The notes below the pieces were generated by a model. It made no database searches and was not told where the DNA came from. It was given only the letters and a program-made list of their open reading frames with translations. A DNA stretch of 64,000 nucleotides from an uncultured Cytophagales bacterium (GTDB lineage: Bacteria > Bacteroidota > Bacteroidia > Cytophagales > Cyclobacteriaceae): positions 62,001 through 126,000 of the forward strand of contig CAJXNP010000004.1 of assembly GCA_913057175.1 (NCBI GenBank), read 5' to 3'. Of the stretch, positions 32,751-42,345 are shown one piece after another (positions within the stretch are counted from its first letter, which is position 1; each line of letters begins with the position of its first letter). The position numbers and the translations under genes are program-made.

Positions 32751-32973
32751 TGTAACCCTGATTGCTTTCTTAGGAACCTTAACACCTGAAGAATCCGTGA
32801 ATTCGACCGAGAACTATTGGAAACTAATTGGACAAGGAGGACAGGTAATCGAACTAGCAGAGGAACGTGTACTTGTGAAATTCCAATGCAACATCGATTC
32901 TTTTGAACTCGAAAATCACAATCCAGTGAATGATAGCTTGTGGATACTTCGAACTGACTTGCAGATTGTATAA
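32734..32973 (+). CDS. small hypothetical protein
   Basis: A 79-residue protein, predicted soluble and beta-rich (VNDNVTLIAFLGTLTPEES, VIELAEERVLVKFQ, DSLWILRTDLQIV). It resembles short SH3-like barrels, but no family is recognised. It overlaps the end of the zinc-binding gene by 17 bases, which supports a two-gene unit. An attached inverted repeat CCCGCCTGTGGCGGG occurs about 55 bases after its stop. Confidence 0.55.
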   Translation: MQVNDNVTLIAFLGTLTPEESVNSTENYWKLIGQGGQVIELAEERVLVKFQCNIDSFELENHNPVNDSLWILRTDLQIV

Positions 32974-33121
32974 AAACTAAGCCCGTCAACTAAGCTGCAA
33001 TTATGTTAGGTAGAGCCTGCCCGCCTGTGGCGGGACTTCGGCTCAACAATTTGTTCCATGAATAACTCCCCTACTTTTTGAAGCATAAGGATTTAAAATA
33101 ATAGTCATTTAATCCTGATGC

Positions 33122-33145
33122 CTCCGGGTTTTTATACACCCGGAG
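33122..33145. terminator. hairpin terminator of the molybdate operon
   Basis: CTCCGGGT (33122-33129) and ACCCGGAG (33138-33145) form a perfect 8-base stem with an AT loop, 29 bases beyond the modC stop codon. It lies between converging transcripts. Confidence 0.75.
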
Positions 33146-33173
33146 TAGTTTCTTGTTTTAAACCTAACCATAA

Positions 33174-34061
33174 TTATTTCGACTGGATCTTTTGAATGAT
33201 CGGGTTAAATGCCTTCGATGCCACCAAAACCTTGTCGCCAATGGAAAACTGATGGATTTCTTTTTCTTCGGAAACCACTTTTACCATGCTGTTGCCAATT
33301 AAAACGGTGACGACATAAATGACATCTTCCTTTTCTATTCGAATGATCTCCCCGGTAAACTGAAATTTACCGCTGATGTGCTTGTTGGAAAATACTTCGG
33401 AAGGCGTTCCCTGATTTGTGATCTTTCCATTATCCAAAACAATCACTTTGTCAGCCATTTTAAAGATCTCCCCGACATCGTGACTGACCAGAAAGGTCGT
33501 GAGATTGTATTTTTTATGAACCGTTAAAATATAATCCTGAAGCTTCGACCGCATGACATGATCAAGTGCGGAAAGTGGCTCGTCCAGCATCAATATTTCG
33601 GGTTTGCTTGCGATGGCCCTTGCCAATGCTACTCGTTGCTTTTGCCCGCCTGAAAGAGTTTCCGGCTTTTTATTCAGCAATTCTCCAAGGTTGAAAAGAT
33701 CAAATAGATCTGTGATCTCTTTTTTGTTTTGCCGGTTTTTCGCCGCAAATTCGATGTTCTTCTGAACGGTCATGTTTGGAAACAACGCATAATCCTGAAA
33801 AACAAACCCAATTTTTCTCTTTTGAGGGGATAAATTGATCCCTTTCCTGTTATCAAACCAGGTTTGCTGATTTACAATGATTTTTCCGGTTTCGGGCATT
33901 AACAATCCGGCGAAAATTCGAAGTAATGAAGTTTTGCCAGCGCCGGATTCTCCAAAAATTGTGATGAGTTGTCCTTGGGGAAATTCACCTTGTAAATCAA
34001 GGAGCATTTCCCCTCCGGGGGCATCCAGTTTTTTTTGAACATTAAATTGTATCATTCCCAA
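33174..34061 (-). CDS. modC: molybdate ABC transporter ATP-binding protein
   Basis: A 295-residue ABC ATPase: Walker A GESGAGKT at 37-44, signature LSGGQKQR at 137-144, Walker B ILMLDEP at 157-163, and a C-terminal TOBE domain (about 230-295) that binds oxyanions in ModC proteins. It energises molybdate (possibly tungstate) uptake with the ModB permease, whose gene overlaps its start by 10 bases. Last gene of a four-gene minus-strand operon. Confidence 0.93.
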   Translation of the reverse strand: MGMIQFNVQKKLDAPGGEMLLDLQGEFPQGQLITIFGESGAGKTSLLRIFAGLLMPETGKIIVNQQTWFDNRKGINLSPQKRKIGFVFQDYALFPNMTVQKNIEFAAKNRQNKKEITDLFDLFNLGELLNKKPETLSGGQKQRVALARAIASKPEILMLDEPLSALDHVMRSKLQDYILTVHKKYNLTTFLVSHDVGEIFKMADKVIVLDNGKITNQGTPSEVFSNKHISGKFQFTGEIIRIEKEDVIYVVTVLIGNSMVKVVSEEKEIHQFSIGDKVLVASKAFNPIIQKIQSK

Positions 34062-34723
34062 AATCGCTTTAAAAATCCTCCATTGATGGTATAGACAGCA
34101 AAAAGAATGACAAATGTCACCGCAAAAAGGATCATGGAATACGAGTTGGCGATGTCATAATTTAAAGACTCCACTTCATCGTAGATGGCGATGGATGCAA
34201 CCCGTGTTTGACCTGGGATGCTGCCTCCAATCATCAAGACTACTCCAAATTCACCGACAGTGTGTGCAAATGCAAGTACGATTCCCGTAATCAGGGAAGG
34301 CTTGATATTTGGGAGTAAGACTTGAAATAGGGTAGAAGTCCTGGATTTTCCCATCAGGTAGGATGCCTCCTTTAGCGAAGTTGAAAGATTCGATAATCCC
34401 GACTGGATGGGATGAACCATAAAAGGCAGGCTGTAAATTACTGAGGCCAAGACCAATCCTTCAAAAGAAAAAACAAGTCGAAGGCCAAAGGTATGATCCA
34501 GCCAATTTCCGAAAGCATTGGATGGGCTGAAGGCAACCAACAAATAAAAGCCCAAAACAGTAGGAGGGAGTACAAGGGGCATACTCACGATCGTTTCGAT
34601 GACAGGTTTGACGGTTGACCTAGTATAAGCAAGCCAATAGGAAATCGGGATAGAAATAATGATCAGGATCACGGTCGTGATAAAAGCAAGTTGAAAGGTC
34701 AATATGATCGGATCCCAAATCAC
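34052..34723 (-). CDS. modB: molybdate ABC transporter permease
   Basis: A 223-residue inner-membrane permease with five to six membrane segments and the coupling-loop motif (EASYLMGKSRTSTLFQVLLP) of binding-protein-dependent permeases. SMPLVLPPTVLGFYLLVAF and GEFGVVLMIGGSIPGQT are characteristic for ModB. It overlaps both neighbours by 4 to 10 bases, which indicates translational coupling. Confidence 0.93.
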   Translation of the reverse strand: MIWDPIILTFQLAFITTVILIIISIPISYWLAYTRSTVKPVIETIVSMPLVLPPTVLGFYLLVAFSPSNAFGNWLDHTFGLRLVFSFEGLVLASVIYSLPFMVHPIQSGLSNLSTSLKEASYLMGKSRTSTLFQVLLPNIKPSLITGIVLAFAHTVGEFGVVLMIGGSIPGQTRVASIAIYDEVESLNYDIANSYSMILFAVTFVILFAVYTINGGFLKRFWE

Positions 34724-35121
34724 AATTCTGATAGCATTATTTCATTTGTTTTGATCATGGCAACTACCTTGTCATCAACTTTGAGATCAAGGTTTCTGAT
34801 AGCGTTTGTGGTAATAATAGAAACGATCTCATTATTTTGAAAATCCAGGTCAATCCGGCTGAGCAGCTTTCCTTCTTCTATGTTTTTTATGGTACATGGA
34901 ACCTGGTTTTGCATGCTTATTTGTTGGATTTTTCCTTTCCCGATGACAACCTCCGTTTCTTTAAACAGCACATTGATGGTATTTCCGGTTTTCAAATAAT
35001 CCACGGATTGGGGAGTTTCTATTACGATCGACTTAAAAGTAACATCCTTAACTGATATGCTGATCAGAGATAAATGCCCCTCTGTATTGATACTCGTTAT
35101 TTTACCTCTAAGCGTATTCAT
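34720..35121 (-). CDS. TOBE-domain molybdenum-binding protein
   Basis: A 133-residue protein of two tandem TOBE/MOP repeats (about 1-65 and 68-133: NTLRGKITSINTEGHLSLIS, PCTIKNIEEGKLLSRIDLDF and NAIRNLDLKVDDKVVAMIKT). Such proteins bind molybdate, as storage proteins or as parts of ModE. No DNA-binding domain is present, so it is a storage or binding protein rather than a ModE regulator. It sits between modA and modB with 4-base overlaps on both sides. Confidence 0.88.
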   Translation of the reverse strand: MNTLRGKITSINTEGHLSLISISVKDVTFKSIVIETPQSVDYLKTGNTINVLFKETEVVIGKGKIQQISMQNQVPCTIKNIEEGKLLSRIDLDFQNNEIVSIITTNAIRNLDLKVDDKVVAMIKTNEIMLSEL

Positions 35122-35879
35122 TCTTCGATAGTCGTGGAATAGCCATATTTTCCCAGTATTTTTTTAGATTCACTTGAAAGCAGAAAATTATAAAATTTTA
35201 TGGCTTTTTCACTGTTCTCGTTTTGAATGACTACAACACCCTGTGAAATAGGAGTATATAAGACAGAACTTATTTCCACCCATTGTCCAGTGGTTTTTAG
35301 TTCAGGTGACAAGACGGTAGATTTTGATGTGAAGCCAATATCCGCGGTTTCGGATAGCACAAATTGGTTGACCTGGGAGATGCTTTCGCCATAAACTATT
35401 TTGTTCTCCACTTCTTCCATTGCTCCCATTTGATCGAGGACTTCCATGGCGGCTACACCATAGGGAGCCGTTTTGGGATTCGCTATCGCAATGTGACGAA
35501 CATTCTCACCTTTTAAAAGTTCACTGTTTAATTCCACTCCCTCTTTCAATGACCACATGACCAGTCTGCCATATGCATAAATTTGAGGTTTGTTTGCAGC
35601 AAAACCGGCTTTTTCAATTTCCTCGGGGTATTTTATATCTGCTGAGATAAAAACATCATATGGGGCACCGGCCTGTATTTGAGCTGTCAATTTTCCGGAT
35701 GAGCTGATAATCTTATTGCATTTTATGCCGGTTTCTTTTGTAAATGCAGGCAGTATTTCTTCCATGGCAAACTGAACATTCGCCGCACAGGCAATGGTGA
35801 GGTTATCATTCTTTTTGGAATGGCACGCTGAAAGGATGGATGAGAAAATGAACAGGTAAAAAATAATCAGGTACTTCAT
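35118..35879 (-). CDS. modA: molybdate-binding periplasmic lipoprotein
   Basis: A 253-residue solute-binding lipoprotein. The start is placed at 35879, giving a lipoprotein signal that ends SSILSAC; the frame upstream is not signal-like. Family marks are LTIACAANVQFAMEEI, SSGKLTAQIQAGAPYDVFIS and GVAAMEVLDQMG. It captures molybdate or tungstate for ModBC. First gene of the operon modA, TOBE protein, modB, modC. No molybdoenzyme gene lies in the window. Confidence 0.92.
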   Translation of the reverse strand: MKYLIIFYLFIFSSILSACHSKKNDNLTIACAANVQFAMEEILPAFTKETGIKCNKIISSSGKLTAQIQAGAPYDVFISADIKYPEEIEKAGFAANKPQIYAYGRLVMWSLKEGVELNSELLKGENVRHIAIANPKTAPYGVAAMEVLDQMGAMEEVENKIVYGESISQVNQFVLSETADIGFTSKSTVLSPELKTTGQWVEISSVLYTPISQGVVVIQNENSEKAIKFYNFLLSSESKKILGKYGYSTTIEE

Positions 35880-35934
35880 ATCTCTAAATATCAGAAAAAT
35901 TTTGAAAGAAAGAGGAGCCAAAAGCTGAAAGGAA

Positions 35935-35996
35935 GTAAGCGGTGAACAGTGATCAGTGATCTGTCAAAGACATCCTGTTTACCGTTCACCGCTTAC
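35935..35996. repeat. large hairpin between modA and the flavoprotein gene
   Basis: GTAAGCGGTGAAC (35935-35947) and GTTCACCGCTTAC (35984-35996) are perfectly complementary, with an inner loop made of degenerate AGTGATCAGTGATC units. Similar GTGAACAGTGATCAGTGA repeats are familiar from intergenic regions of Bacteroidota. It may end the upstream flavoprotein transcript or be a mobile repeat. Confidence 0.6.
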
Positions 35997-36030
35997 TGGT
36001 CACTTTTTAAAGCCCAATGTCCAAATGTCA

Positions 36031-37593
36031 TCAGACAATTGCTTCTTCCTTACTTCTGACAGCTTCCTGTTCAAGATTGATCAGCCATTTTTCGGGAATG
36101 ACTTTGTCATAGACTTCCGGGAAGGCTTTGTCAGCGTGGTATTTAGTTCGAACTTTCCGATACAGGTTGTGGTCGAACATTTCTTCAAACTCTATTCTTG
36201 TCATAAAAATATCTGCATAAAGCATTTGGAAACCATTTTTATCCCTTACGAATTCTTCCAGCTTCCTGGATGTTTCAATTCCATTCCACTTGCTCTGCTT
36301 CACCGATGGAGGAATGCCGTAAATCCCCAGATCGACAAATATTTGCTCTTTCTGACCATTGGTTTTTGGTATAAAACCCGAATTGGACTCCTTGTTTCTG
36401 ATCTTAACCGGACAAACCCATAATGGATAAATTTCAAAATGTTTGTCAATAAAATTAAGTCCTTCCTCCATATCGCTGATGGGGATGATGATATCCTGGG
36501 CGACTCTATTCTGAAGTGACCGCTTTCTAAGCTCTTTGGTCATGGTATATTTCATCAGTGAGACTTTTGGAGCCCCCATCCATGCAAACAGCCATCTGTA
36601 CCATGCTTTGTTGGCGAAGGGGATAAGGTCTTTTAATTGGAAGAATATGGAAGAAGTGTGACGATGAAAATAATGGCGTAGCGGAATATATTCTACCTGT
36701 TCGCCTTTCTCAAGGAATGATTCCACATATGTGTAGAACCATTGCTTATGCCAGCGATTGATCGGATTGATATTTTTACCGTCAGACGGTTTATTGGCAA
36801 ATTCACCGATCATGATAACAGCTGTTTCAGGAGAATAAACCAAGGCTTCCAGAAAGTCCGGAGGAAGGTCTGAGTCAGTAAGCTCTTGCATGGTTTTGTT
36901 AAATTCCTGTCTGGTATGGGTTGGGATATACCGGAGTTTCATATAGTCCTTCACCTTTACAATTTCGAGTTCGACAGATACAAGAAATCCCAGCGTGCCG
37001 TGTGACATGGGTAAGGAATGAAACAGATCAGGATGCGTATCACGAGTAGCGTTTATGATTTGCCCGTCCGCTGTTACAATTTCATAAGATTTTATTGTTT
37101 CAAAAAGAAAGCCATACCGATGGGAGCTCGTCTCAATGCCAATTCCCATGCATAATCCACCTACGGTCAAATCGTCCATTTCGACTTGTACGGCCAGTGC
37201 ATAACCTTTTGGGAGTAAATAATGGGTAATATCTCCCATGGTGACCAGTGGTTCAACCCGAAGGCTTTGATTCGTTTCGTCAATTTCGAGAATATTTTTC
37301 AGGTTAATTGGGATCTGTGCGCAGTCTTCTTTGTAGGTCGCTTTCCTGATGGACATGGTTTTCCATGGAGATCTGGCGGTACACATCAATTGACCTGAAT
37401 CATGGGCTTTTTTAACCAGGTTACTGATATGTCTGACTTCCCTTTCGTGGAACTTATTAGTTGACTGGAAATTTCTGAAAATCCAGCTTCTGAAATCTTC
37501 GATTTTCTGGTAGATAAAGCTAAACGGAACGGCGAAGAGGAAGATCACCCAACCTCTATGCCTGGTAAGGAAATTCTGAACGTACTTACCCAT
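36031..37593 (-). CDS. FAD-linked oxidoreductase of the DHCR24/DWF1 (sterol reductase) family
   Basis: A 520-residue protein with an N-terminal membrane segment (about 12-30) and a PCMH-type FAD domain (about 65-220). The stretch TMGDITHYLLPKGYALAVQV, DDLTVGGLCMGIGIETSSH, RYGFLFETIKSYEIVTADG and HGTLGFLVSVELEIV closely follows eukaryotic delta(24)-sterol reductase, and the length is also equal (human enzyme about 516). The FAD-contacting VGGLCMGIGIE and GTLGFL segments are intact. Sterol or other isoprenoid side-chain reduction is inferred from homology only; no sterol-synthesis gene lies in the window. Confidence 0.85.
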   Translation of the reverse strand: MGKYVQNFLTRHRGWVIFLFAVPFSFIYQKIEDFRSWIFRNFQSTNKFHEREVRHISNLVKKAHDSGQLMCTARSPWKTMSIRKATYKEDCAQIPINLKNILEIDETNQSLRVEPLVTMGDITHYLLPKGYALAVQVEMDDLTVGGLCMGIGIETSSHRYGFLFETIKSYEIVTADGQIINATRDTHPDLFHSLPMSHGTLGFLVSVELEIVKVKDYMKLRYIPTHTRQEFNKTMQELTDSDLPPDFLEALVYSPETAVIMIGEFANKPSDGKNINPINRWHKQWFYTYVESFLEKGEQVEYIPLRHYFHRHTSSIFFQLKDLIPFANKAWYRWLFAWMGAPKVSLMKYTMTKELRKRSLQNRVAQDIIIPISDMEEGLNFIDKHFEIYPLWVCPVKIRNKESNSGFIPKTNGQKEQIFVDLGIYGIPPSVKQSKWNGIETSRKLEEFVRDKNGFQMLYADIFMTRIEFEEMFDHNLYRKVRTKYHADKAFPEVYDKVIPEKWLINLEQEAVRSKEEAIV

Positions 37594-37686
37594 GGTTGTA
37601 ACATATTATTTCAACCTGAATTTGTACAATAATTTTTGATTCTCAAATGAATAATCCAGGGAATCTGAAGAATTTTTCAAGATTTG

Positions 37687-40035
37687 CTACCAATCAAATC
37701 TTGCCCTGATATTAAAATATCTGGCAGAAAGTGTGTTGGGGACAGCGAAATAATTTCCCGAAATATCCTGGATCCATGAATAGGAGATTACGTTGGCATT
37801 GTTTGTCAGGTTAAGGACCTCCAAACCAAACGTTAGGCGATTTTCATTTTTGAAATAGAATTCTTTTGAAAAACCAATGTCAACACGTTGATATTTTTCT
37901 CCACGAAAGTAAGTGGACCGGTTTGCCTGGGGTGGATAAAAGGGCAGGGGAGTGTTGTAAAAGAAGGTCAGGTTAACTTTGTAGGACGGAAGGTTAGGAA
38001 TGTGGTCCTGGAAGAAAAAGGCTACATTCATTCGCTGATCCGTCGGCCTGGGCACATAACCCACTTCATCATTCAACAGATCTTCTTTTGTTTGAAGAAA
38101 ACCCAGACTAAACCACGATTGATCACCAGCAATAAATTCTCCGCTAATTCTAAAATCCAAACCCGCCGCGTAGGCATTTGCAATATTTTCTCCATAATAT
38201 CTGATCTTCACATTGTCGATATCATAAGGATTGACGTTCCAGAGCTTTTTATAATACGCCTCTCCGGTCAATTTGAATTGCCGGCCCCAAAAGATCAATT
38301 CATAATCAAATCCTGCAATAGCATGGAATGAGGACTGCGCTTTGACATCTTTATTGAGCCTGCCATCTTTTGTCTTGAATTCCCTGAAAAAAGGAGGCTG
38401 GTGATACAATCCTGTCGCTAGCCTATAAACAATGTCCCTTCCACGAGAAGGTTTCCAGGAAAAAGAAAGCCGCGGATTGACCAGCACCTGGTCAGTTATA
38501 TCATGAAAATGAAATCGAACTCCGTAATTCAAGTTGTGTCGTGGAGAGATTTGCCAATCATGTTGTCCGTAAGCAAATAAAAGGTTGGAAGGAAGCTCAT
38601 TGTCGCTTTCAATCTGTTCAGTTACAGTGACATAACCCGCTGAATCGTTCAGGAAGAATTCGTTATTTTTGTCCTTGAAATACTGGTACGTGTAGCCGAT
38701 ACCAAAGCTTAAATGATTAGCTGAATTGATCTCGATTTCTGTTTTATTTTCTACGGTTGTGCCTGCCACATCGAAAAAATTTCTTCCACTTCTGTAATTG
38801 GCCCCGATCCCCCGGTTTACCAGACATTCATCAAAGTTTTCCTGGTTTCTATCACTTTGCACGACACACAACCTGTAAAACCCTTCGATGTCATAATATT
38901 CCCTTTCGACAGAGTAATAGCCTGAAAATATTGTTCTGTTGGTGATTCGCTGCCACTGTTTTTGGAAGTAAATGCCTGATTGCATCGTTCGATAAGTAAG
39001 TTTTTCTCTTCCGTCAAACGCAACGAAAAGTCGTAGGGGCAATTCAAAAGTTCCGAAGTCCACTTCCTCACTCGTAGGGATCACTTCGTAATTATTGATG
39101 GCATAAGAAAACAATAGTCCAAATTCATTGGATTCATTGATTTTATAATTGAGTATTCCCTGGATGTCTGTAAAGTTGGGAAGATATTCACCTTTTACTT
39201 CGAGCGTGTTGAGCAGGTATTTTGAGTTTTTGTGCCTGACGCCAATGGCATAAGATGCATTATTTGATAGTTGACCTTCCATGTGTGCAGAACCACCAAG
39301 CAAGCTTATATCAACGCTTCCATCCGCTTTTTTTGGCTTTTTGTATCGGATATCCAAAACAGAAGCCATCTTATCGCCATACTGACTTCCCCATCCGCCG
39401 GCATAAAATTGAATATTTTCGACCAGGTCCGGATTGACAAAGCTCAAACCTTCCTGCTGTCCTGATCGAACAAGGTTAGGACGGTAAATGGGAATGTCGT
39501 TGACAAGAACAAGGTTTTCGTCAAAATTTCCGCCTCGGACATTGTAGGAGGAAGAAAGCTCACTGGTCGTAACCACACCCGGTAGTGTAATGAGAACGCT
39601 GCTGAAATCATTGAAAGGTGATACAACTTCCCTGGAATTGACGGGGTCAAATGAGTAAGTTGATGCACTCTTACGATCCTCTCGTAACTGATTCCCCGAA
39701 ATTTCAATCTGGTCAAGCAATTGGTCAATCGCGTGTAAAACAATATTGACCTCATCCCTTTCGCTTGTATTCAAAATTGAAATGGTGTCGCTTTTGAACC
39801 CGATATGACTAAAGAGAACTTGAATATTTTCTTTTTCCTGAAAAAGAAGAAGGTATTCACCTTTATCGTTTGTTGCAGTTCCTTTATTCGAATTTAAAAT
39901 GCTCACACTGGCACCCTCGAGAGGATTTCCAATCGAATCTTTTACAGTACCATGGATTGAAGATATTTGTGCCTGAAGTTGAACAGAACACAGTAGCAAA
40001 AAAAATATAGTGTAAAAAGTATGGCTAAATCGCAT
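37687..40035 (-). CDS. TonB-dependent outer-membrane receptor
   Basis: A 782-residue receptor: signal peptide to about residue 22, a carboxypeptidase-regulatory-like domain (about 25-105, IHGTVKDSIGNPLEGASVSI), a plug (about 120-230, LPGVVTTSELSSSYNVRGGN, VLVNDIPIYRP) and a 22-strand barrel ending FNIRARFDW with the terminal aromatic. The substrate is unknown: no SusD partner follows and the last gene of its operon is this one. It overlaps rpe by 11 bases, which is unusual for a receptor gene. Confidence 0.93.
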   Translation of the reverse strand: MRFSHTFYTIFFLLLCSVQLQAQISSIHGTVKDSIGNPLEGASVSILNSNKGTATNDKGEYLLLFQEKENIQVLFSHIGFKSDTISILNTSERDEVNIVLHAIDQLLDQIEISGNQLREDRKSASTYSFDPVNSREVVSPFNDFSSVLITLPGVVTTSELSSSYNVRGGNFDENLVLVNDIPIYRPNLVRSGQQEGLSFVNPDLVENIQFYAGGWGSQYGDKMASVLDIRYKKPKKADGSVDISLLGGSAHMEGQLSNNASYAIGVRHKNSKYLLNTLEVKGEYLPNFTDIQGILNYKINESNEFGLLFSYAINNYEVIPTSEEVDFGTFELPLRLFVAFDGREKLTYRTMQSGIYFQKQWQRITNRTIFSGYYSVEREYYDIEGFYRLCVVQSDRNQENFDECLVNRGIGANYRSGRNFFDVAGTTVENKTEIEINSANHLSFGIGYTYQYFKDKNNEFFLNDSAGYVTVTEQIESDNELPSNLLFAYGQHDWQISPRHNLNYGVRFHFHDITDQVLVNPRLSFSWKPSRGRDIVYRLATGLYHQPPFFREFKTKDGRLNKDVKAQSSFHAIAGFDYELIFWGRQFKLTGEAYYKKLWNVNPYDIDNVKIRYYGENIANAYAAGLDFRISGEFIAGDQSWFSLGFLQTKEDLLNDEVGYVPRPTDQRMNVAFFFQDHIPNLPSYKVNLTFFYNTPLPFYPPQANRSTYFRGEKYQRVDIGFSKEFYFKNENRLTFGLEVLNLTNNANVISYSWIQDISGNYFAVPNTLSARYFNIRARFDW

Positions 40036-40690
40036 GCTGAATGGCGATCTCTTTCAGATTTTTTATTGTGTCAACTGGATTTTCAGATTCGAATATAAAG
40101 CTACCCACAACCAGGGCGTTAACTCCTGTTTCAACCAATTTTCCCGCATTTTCCGTACTTACACCACCATCAACCTCAATTAGGATATCCAGACCATTTG
40201 TATACAAATATTCCCTTAGCTGCTTGACCCGGTCGTATGTGACAGGCATGAATTTTTGCCCACCAAATCCTGGATTGATGCACATGACCAATACCATGTC
40301 GACAAATTCCAGGTATGGATATAGCTTTTCAATAGGGGTTCCCGGATTGATGGAAACACCACGTTTGCATCCCAGGTTACCAATCTCAATCAGGGTTGAT
40401 TTCAGATCGTGATCTGCCTCAATATGAACGGTAATGCTATCCGAGCCAGCTTTTCGGAATGCCTCGATGTACTTGTCGGGTTTCTGGATCATAAGGTGAG
40501 TGTCCAGAAATTTGTTGGTTAGTTTGCGAACCGTTTCAACAACGGGGATACCAAAGGAAATGTTTGGGACGAAAATGCCGTCCATGACATCTAGGTGGAT
40601 CCAGTCAGCCTGGCTTTCAGATAGCATTTGGATTTCATCAGCCAGATGTCCGTAATCGGCATTTAATATAGATGGCGCTAATATGGTCAT
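40025..40690 (-). CDS. rpe: ribulose-phosphate 3-epimerase
   Basis: A 221-residue TIM-barrel enzyme interconverting ribulose 5-phosphate and xylulose 5-phosphate. Signatures: APSILNADYGHLADEI, DWIHLDVMDGIFVPNISFG (metal-binding His and Asp), DTHLMIQKP, VLVMCINPGFGGQKFM and LIEVDGGVSTENA. Full family length. It is sandwiched between a secreted subtilase gene and a TonB receptor gene with overlapping ends. Confidence 0.96.
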   Translation of the reverse strand: MTILAPSILNADYGHLADEIQMLSESQADWIHLDVMDGIFVPNISFGIPVVETVRKLTNKFLDTHLMIQKPDKYIEAFRKAGSDSITVHIEADHDLKSTLIEIGNLGCKRGVSINPGTPIEKLYPYLEFVDMVLVMCINPGFGGQKFMPVTYDRVKQLREYLYTNGLDILIEVDGGVSTENAGKLVETGVNALVVGSFIFESENPVDTIKNLKEIAIQHAI

Positions 40691-42345
40691 CAGAGTAGAA
40701 TCAGTTTTACCAGTTTTCTTTTATCCGTTTTTGGAACAACAAATTCCACCAGGTAGTAGCCCTGTCGCATATCAGAAACATCGATCTCAAGGTCATTGGT
40801 CACGCTGAAAACTTCCTGCTCAATGCTGCGAAGGATTCTTCCCTGAAAGTCGGCAAAATTAACAGTTACTTTCCCAATTTCAAGAAAACCTGATGAAGCC
40901 ACGAAAATTTTTGATCCGTCCACCGGATTGGGATAAACAATGAACGTTTCATCTGTCTTTTCTTCTACATCTAGCGCTTTGTTGTATGCATCGACGAAAT
41001 TAGGGATGCCATAGCCCAAAACCGTGTCCGGATTTAAACTATTGGAAGCAGTCGATCTTAATAATTCCATAACCTCGAAACTGCTCAATTCCGGTAAGGC
41101 CTGCCAGAATCCTGCAGCCAAACCTGCTATCAGAGGAGTTGAAAAAGATGTTCCGCTTGATGTTCCTACCAATTCTCCTTTTACCACTTTTACATTTGTT
41201 CCCAGGGCGCAAAGATCCGGTTTGATCCTTCCGTCTGCTGTGGGGCCAAATGAGCTAAATCCCGATCTTTCCAGATCCATTCCTACAGCGCCTATTGCCA
41301 ATACGGAGTCTGCATCAGAAGGAGCATTGAGGTATTTCCATGATTTATTACCATCATTTCCAACACTCGTCGCAACGATCATCCCTTTTTCAGAAGCGAT
41401 TTTTGCGGCATTTGTCACAACAGTTGTCTGACCATCGAGGTCCTCATAAGTGTAGCTCATGTTCGGATCATCAAAAGTAGTGTACGCTAACGAAGAATTG
41501 ATAACATCAACACCAAGACTATCCGCCAGTTCAGCAGCGGCCAGCCAATAATATTCTTCAACCCTGAACTCAGTAGAGACATTTTCTGTTACACAAAGCA
41601 CAAAGTCGGCATCGTAAACCACTCCCACATATTCATTTTCCTTGTATGCTGACATGACCGAAAATGAATTGGAACCATGTGTATCATATTGATAGACATT
41701 ATCACTCTTTCCTACAAAATCTCGTGTAAAAACAATTTGATCATTTTCATATAGATGGTCGAAGAATGAGGATTCATTTACTTCATCAAATCCTGAATCA
41801 AAAATGGCGACCAGCATACCTTCTCCTGAATATCCCATTTCATGCATTTTGTCGACCTGGATCATTCTGTTTTGATGTGCATTGGATTCTATGGTGGATT
41901 TTATTCTTCGTTTATTTCTTTTTCTCCCTGATTTCTTACTGCCGAATTTTGTGGCCGAAATTCTTCCACTTGACGGAGTCGTAACATTTTGTGCTACCAG
42001 GTCAATACTTTTTATATAACTTTCATTTTCAATCTGGTTTAGTGTGGCTTCCTCTGCTTCAACTAATACAGAATTCATCCATTTGGAAGTATGGAGAATA
42101 TTCACATCAAAGGTCCTAAGAGAGTTCAGGTAAGTATCACTCACTGGAAGGTCTTGTTCCAGAATGGGTATATTCAATCTTGCTTTGCGCTCTAATGCTC
42201 TTGGGCTTAGAAAATTTTCCGGCTGATTCACATTGTAAAGCGTACCAACTTTGTCCTTGAGAGTTATATTATAAATTTTTGATTGTGCAAAACTGACATT
42301 AGCAACAAAAACAAGTCCCAGTAAAAAATGTCTACTCCACCCCAT
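40690..42345 (-). CDS. S8 subtilisin-like peptidase with type IX sorting domain
   Basis: A 551-residue secreted protease: signal peptide to about 20 (VSFAQ), prodomain (about 24-120), then the catalytic domain with Asp183 in VAIFDSGFDE, His223 in YDTHGSNSFS, oxyanion Asn330 and Ser400 in GTSFSTPLIAG. The C-terminus (about 470-551) is a typical type IX secretion sorting domain: FIVYPNPVDG ... GYYLVEFVVP ... LVKLILL. It is predicted to be exported by the Por/gliding secretion system and surface-bound or released. It overlaps the following lipoprotein and rpe genes. Confidence 0.94.
   Translation of the reverse strand: MGWSRHFLLGLVFVANVSFAQSKIYNITLKDKVGTLYNVNQPENFLSPRALERKARLNIPILEQDLPVSDTYLNSLRTFDVNILHTSKWMNSVLVEAEEATLNQIENESYIKSIDLVAQNVTTPSSGRISATKFGSKKSGRKRNKRRIKSTIESNAHQNRMIQVDKMHEMGYSGEGMLVAIFDSGFDEVNESSFFDHLYENDQIVFTRDFVGKSDNVYQYDTHGSNSFSVMSAYKENEYVGVVYDADFVLCVTENVSTEFRVEEYYWLAAAELADSLGVDVINSSLAYTTFDDPNMSYTYEDLDGQTTVVTNAAKIASEKGMIVATSVGNDGNKSWKYLNAPSDADSVLAIGAVGMDLERSGFSSFGPTADGRIKPDLCALGTNVKVVKGELVGTSSGTSFSTPLIAGLAAGFWQALPELSSFEVMELLRSTASNSLNPDTVLGYGIPNFVDAYNKALDVEEKTDETFIVYPNPVDGSKIFVASSGFLEIGKVTVNFADFQGRILRSIEQEVFSVTNDLEIDVSDMRQGYYLVEFVVPKTDKRKLVKLILL

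Noticed and set aside
35880-36030. Molybdenum-cofactor riboswitch upstream of modA
   Set aside because: The only structure is a perfect hairpin of GTGATCAGTGA-type repeats; no Moco aptamer-like pattern is seen.
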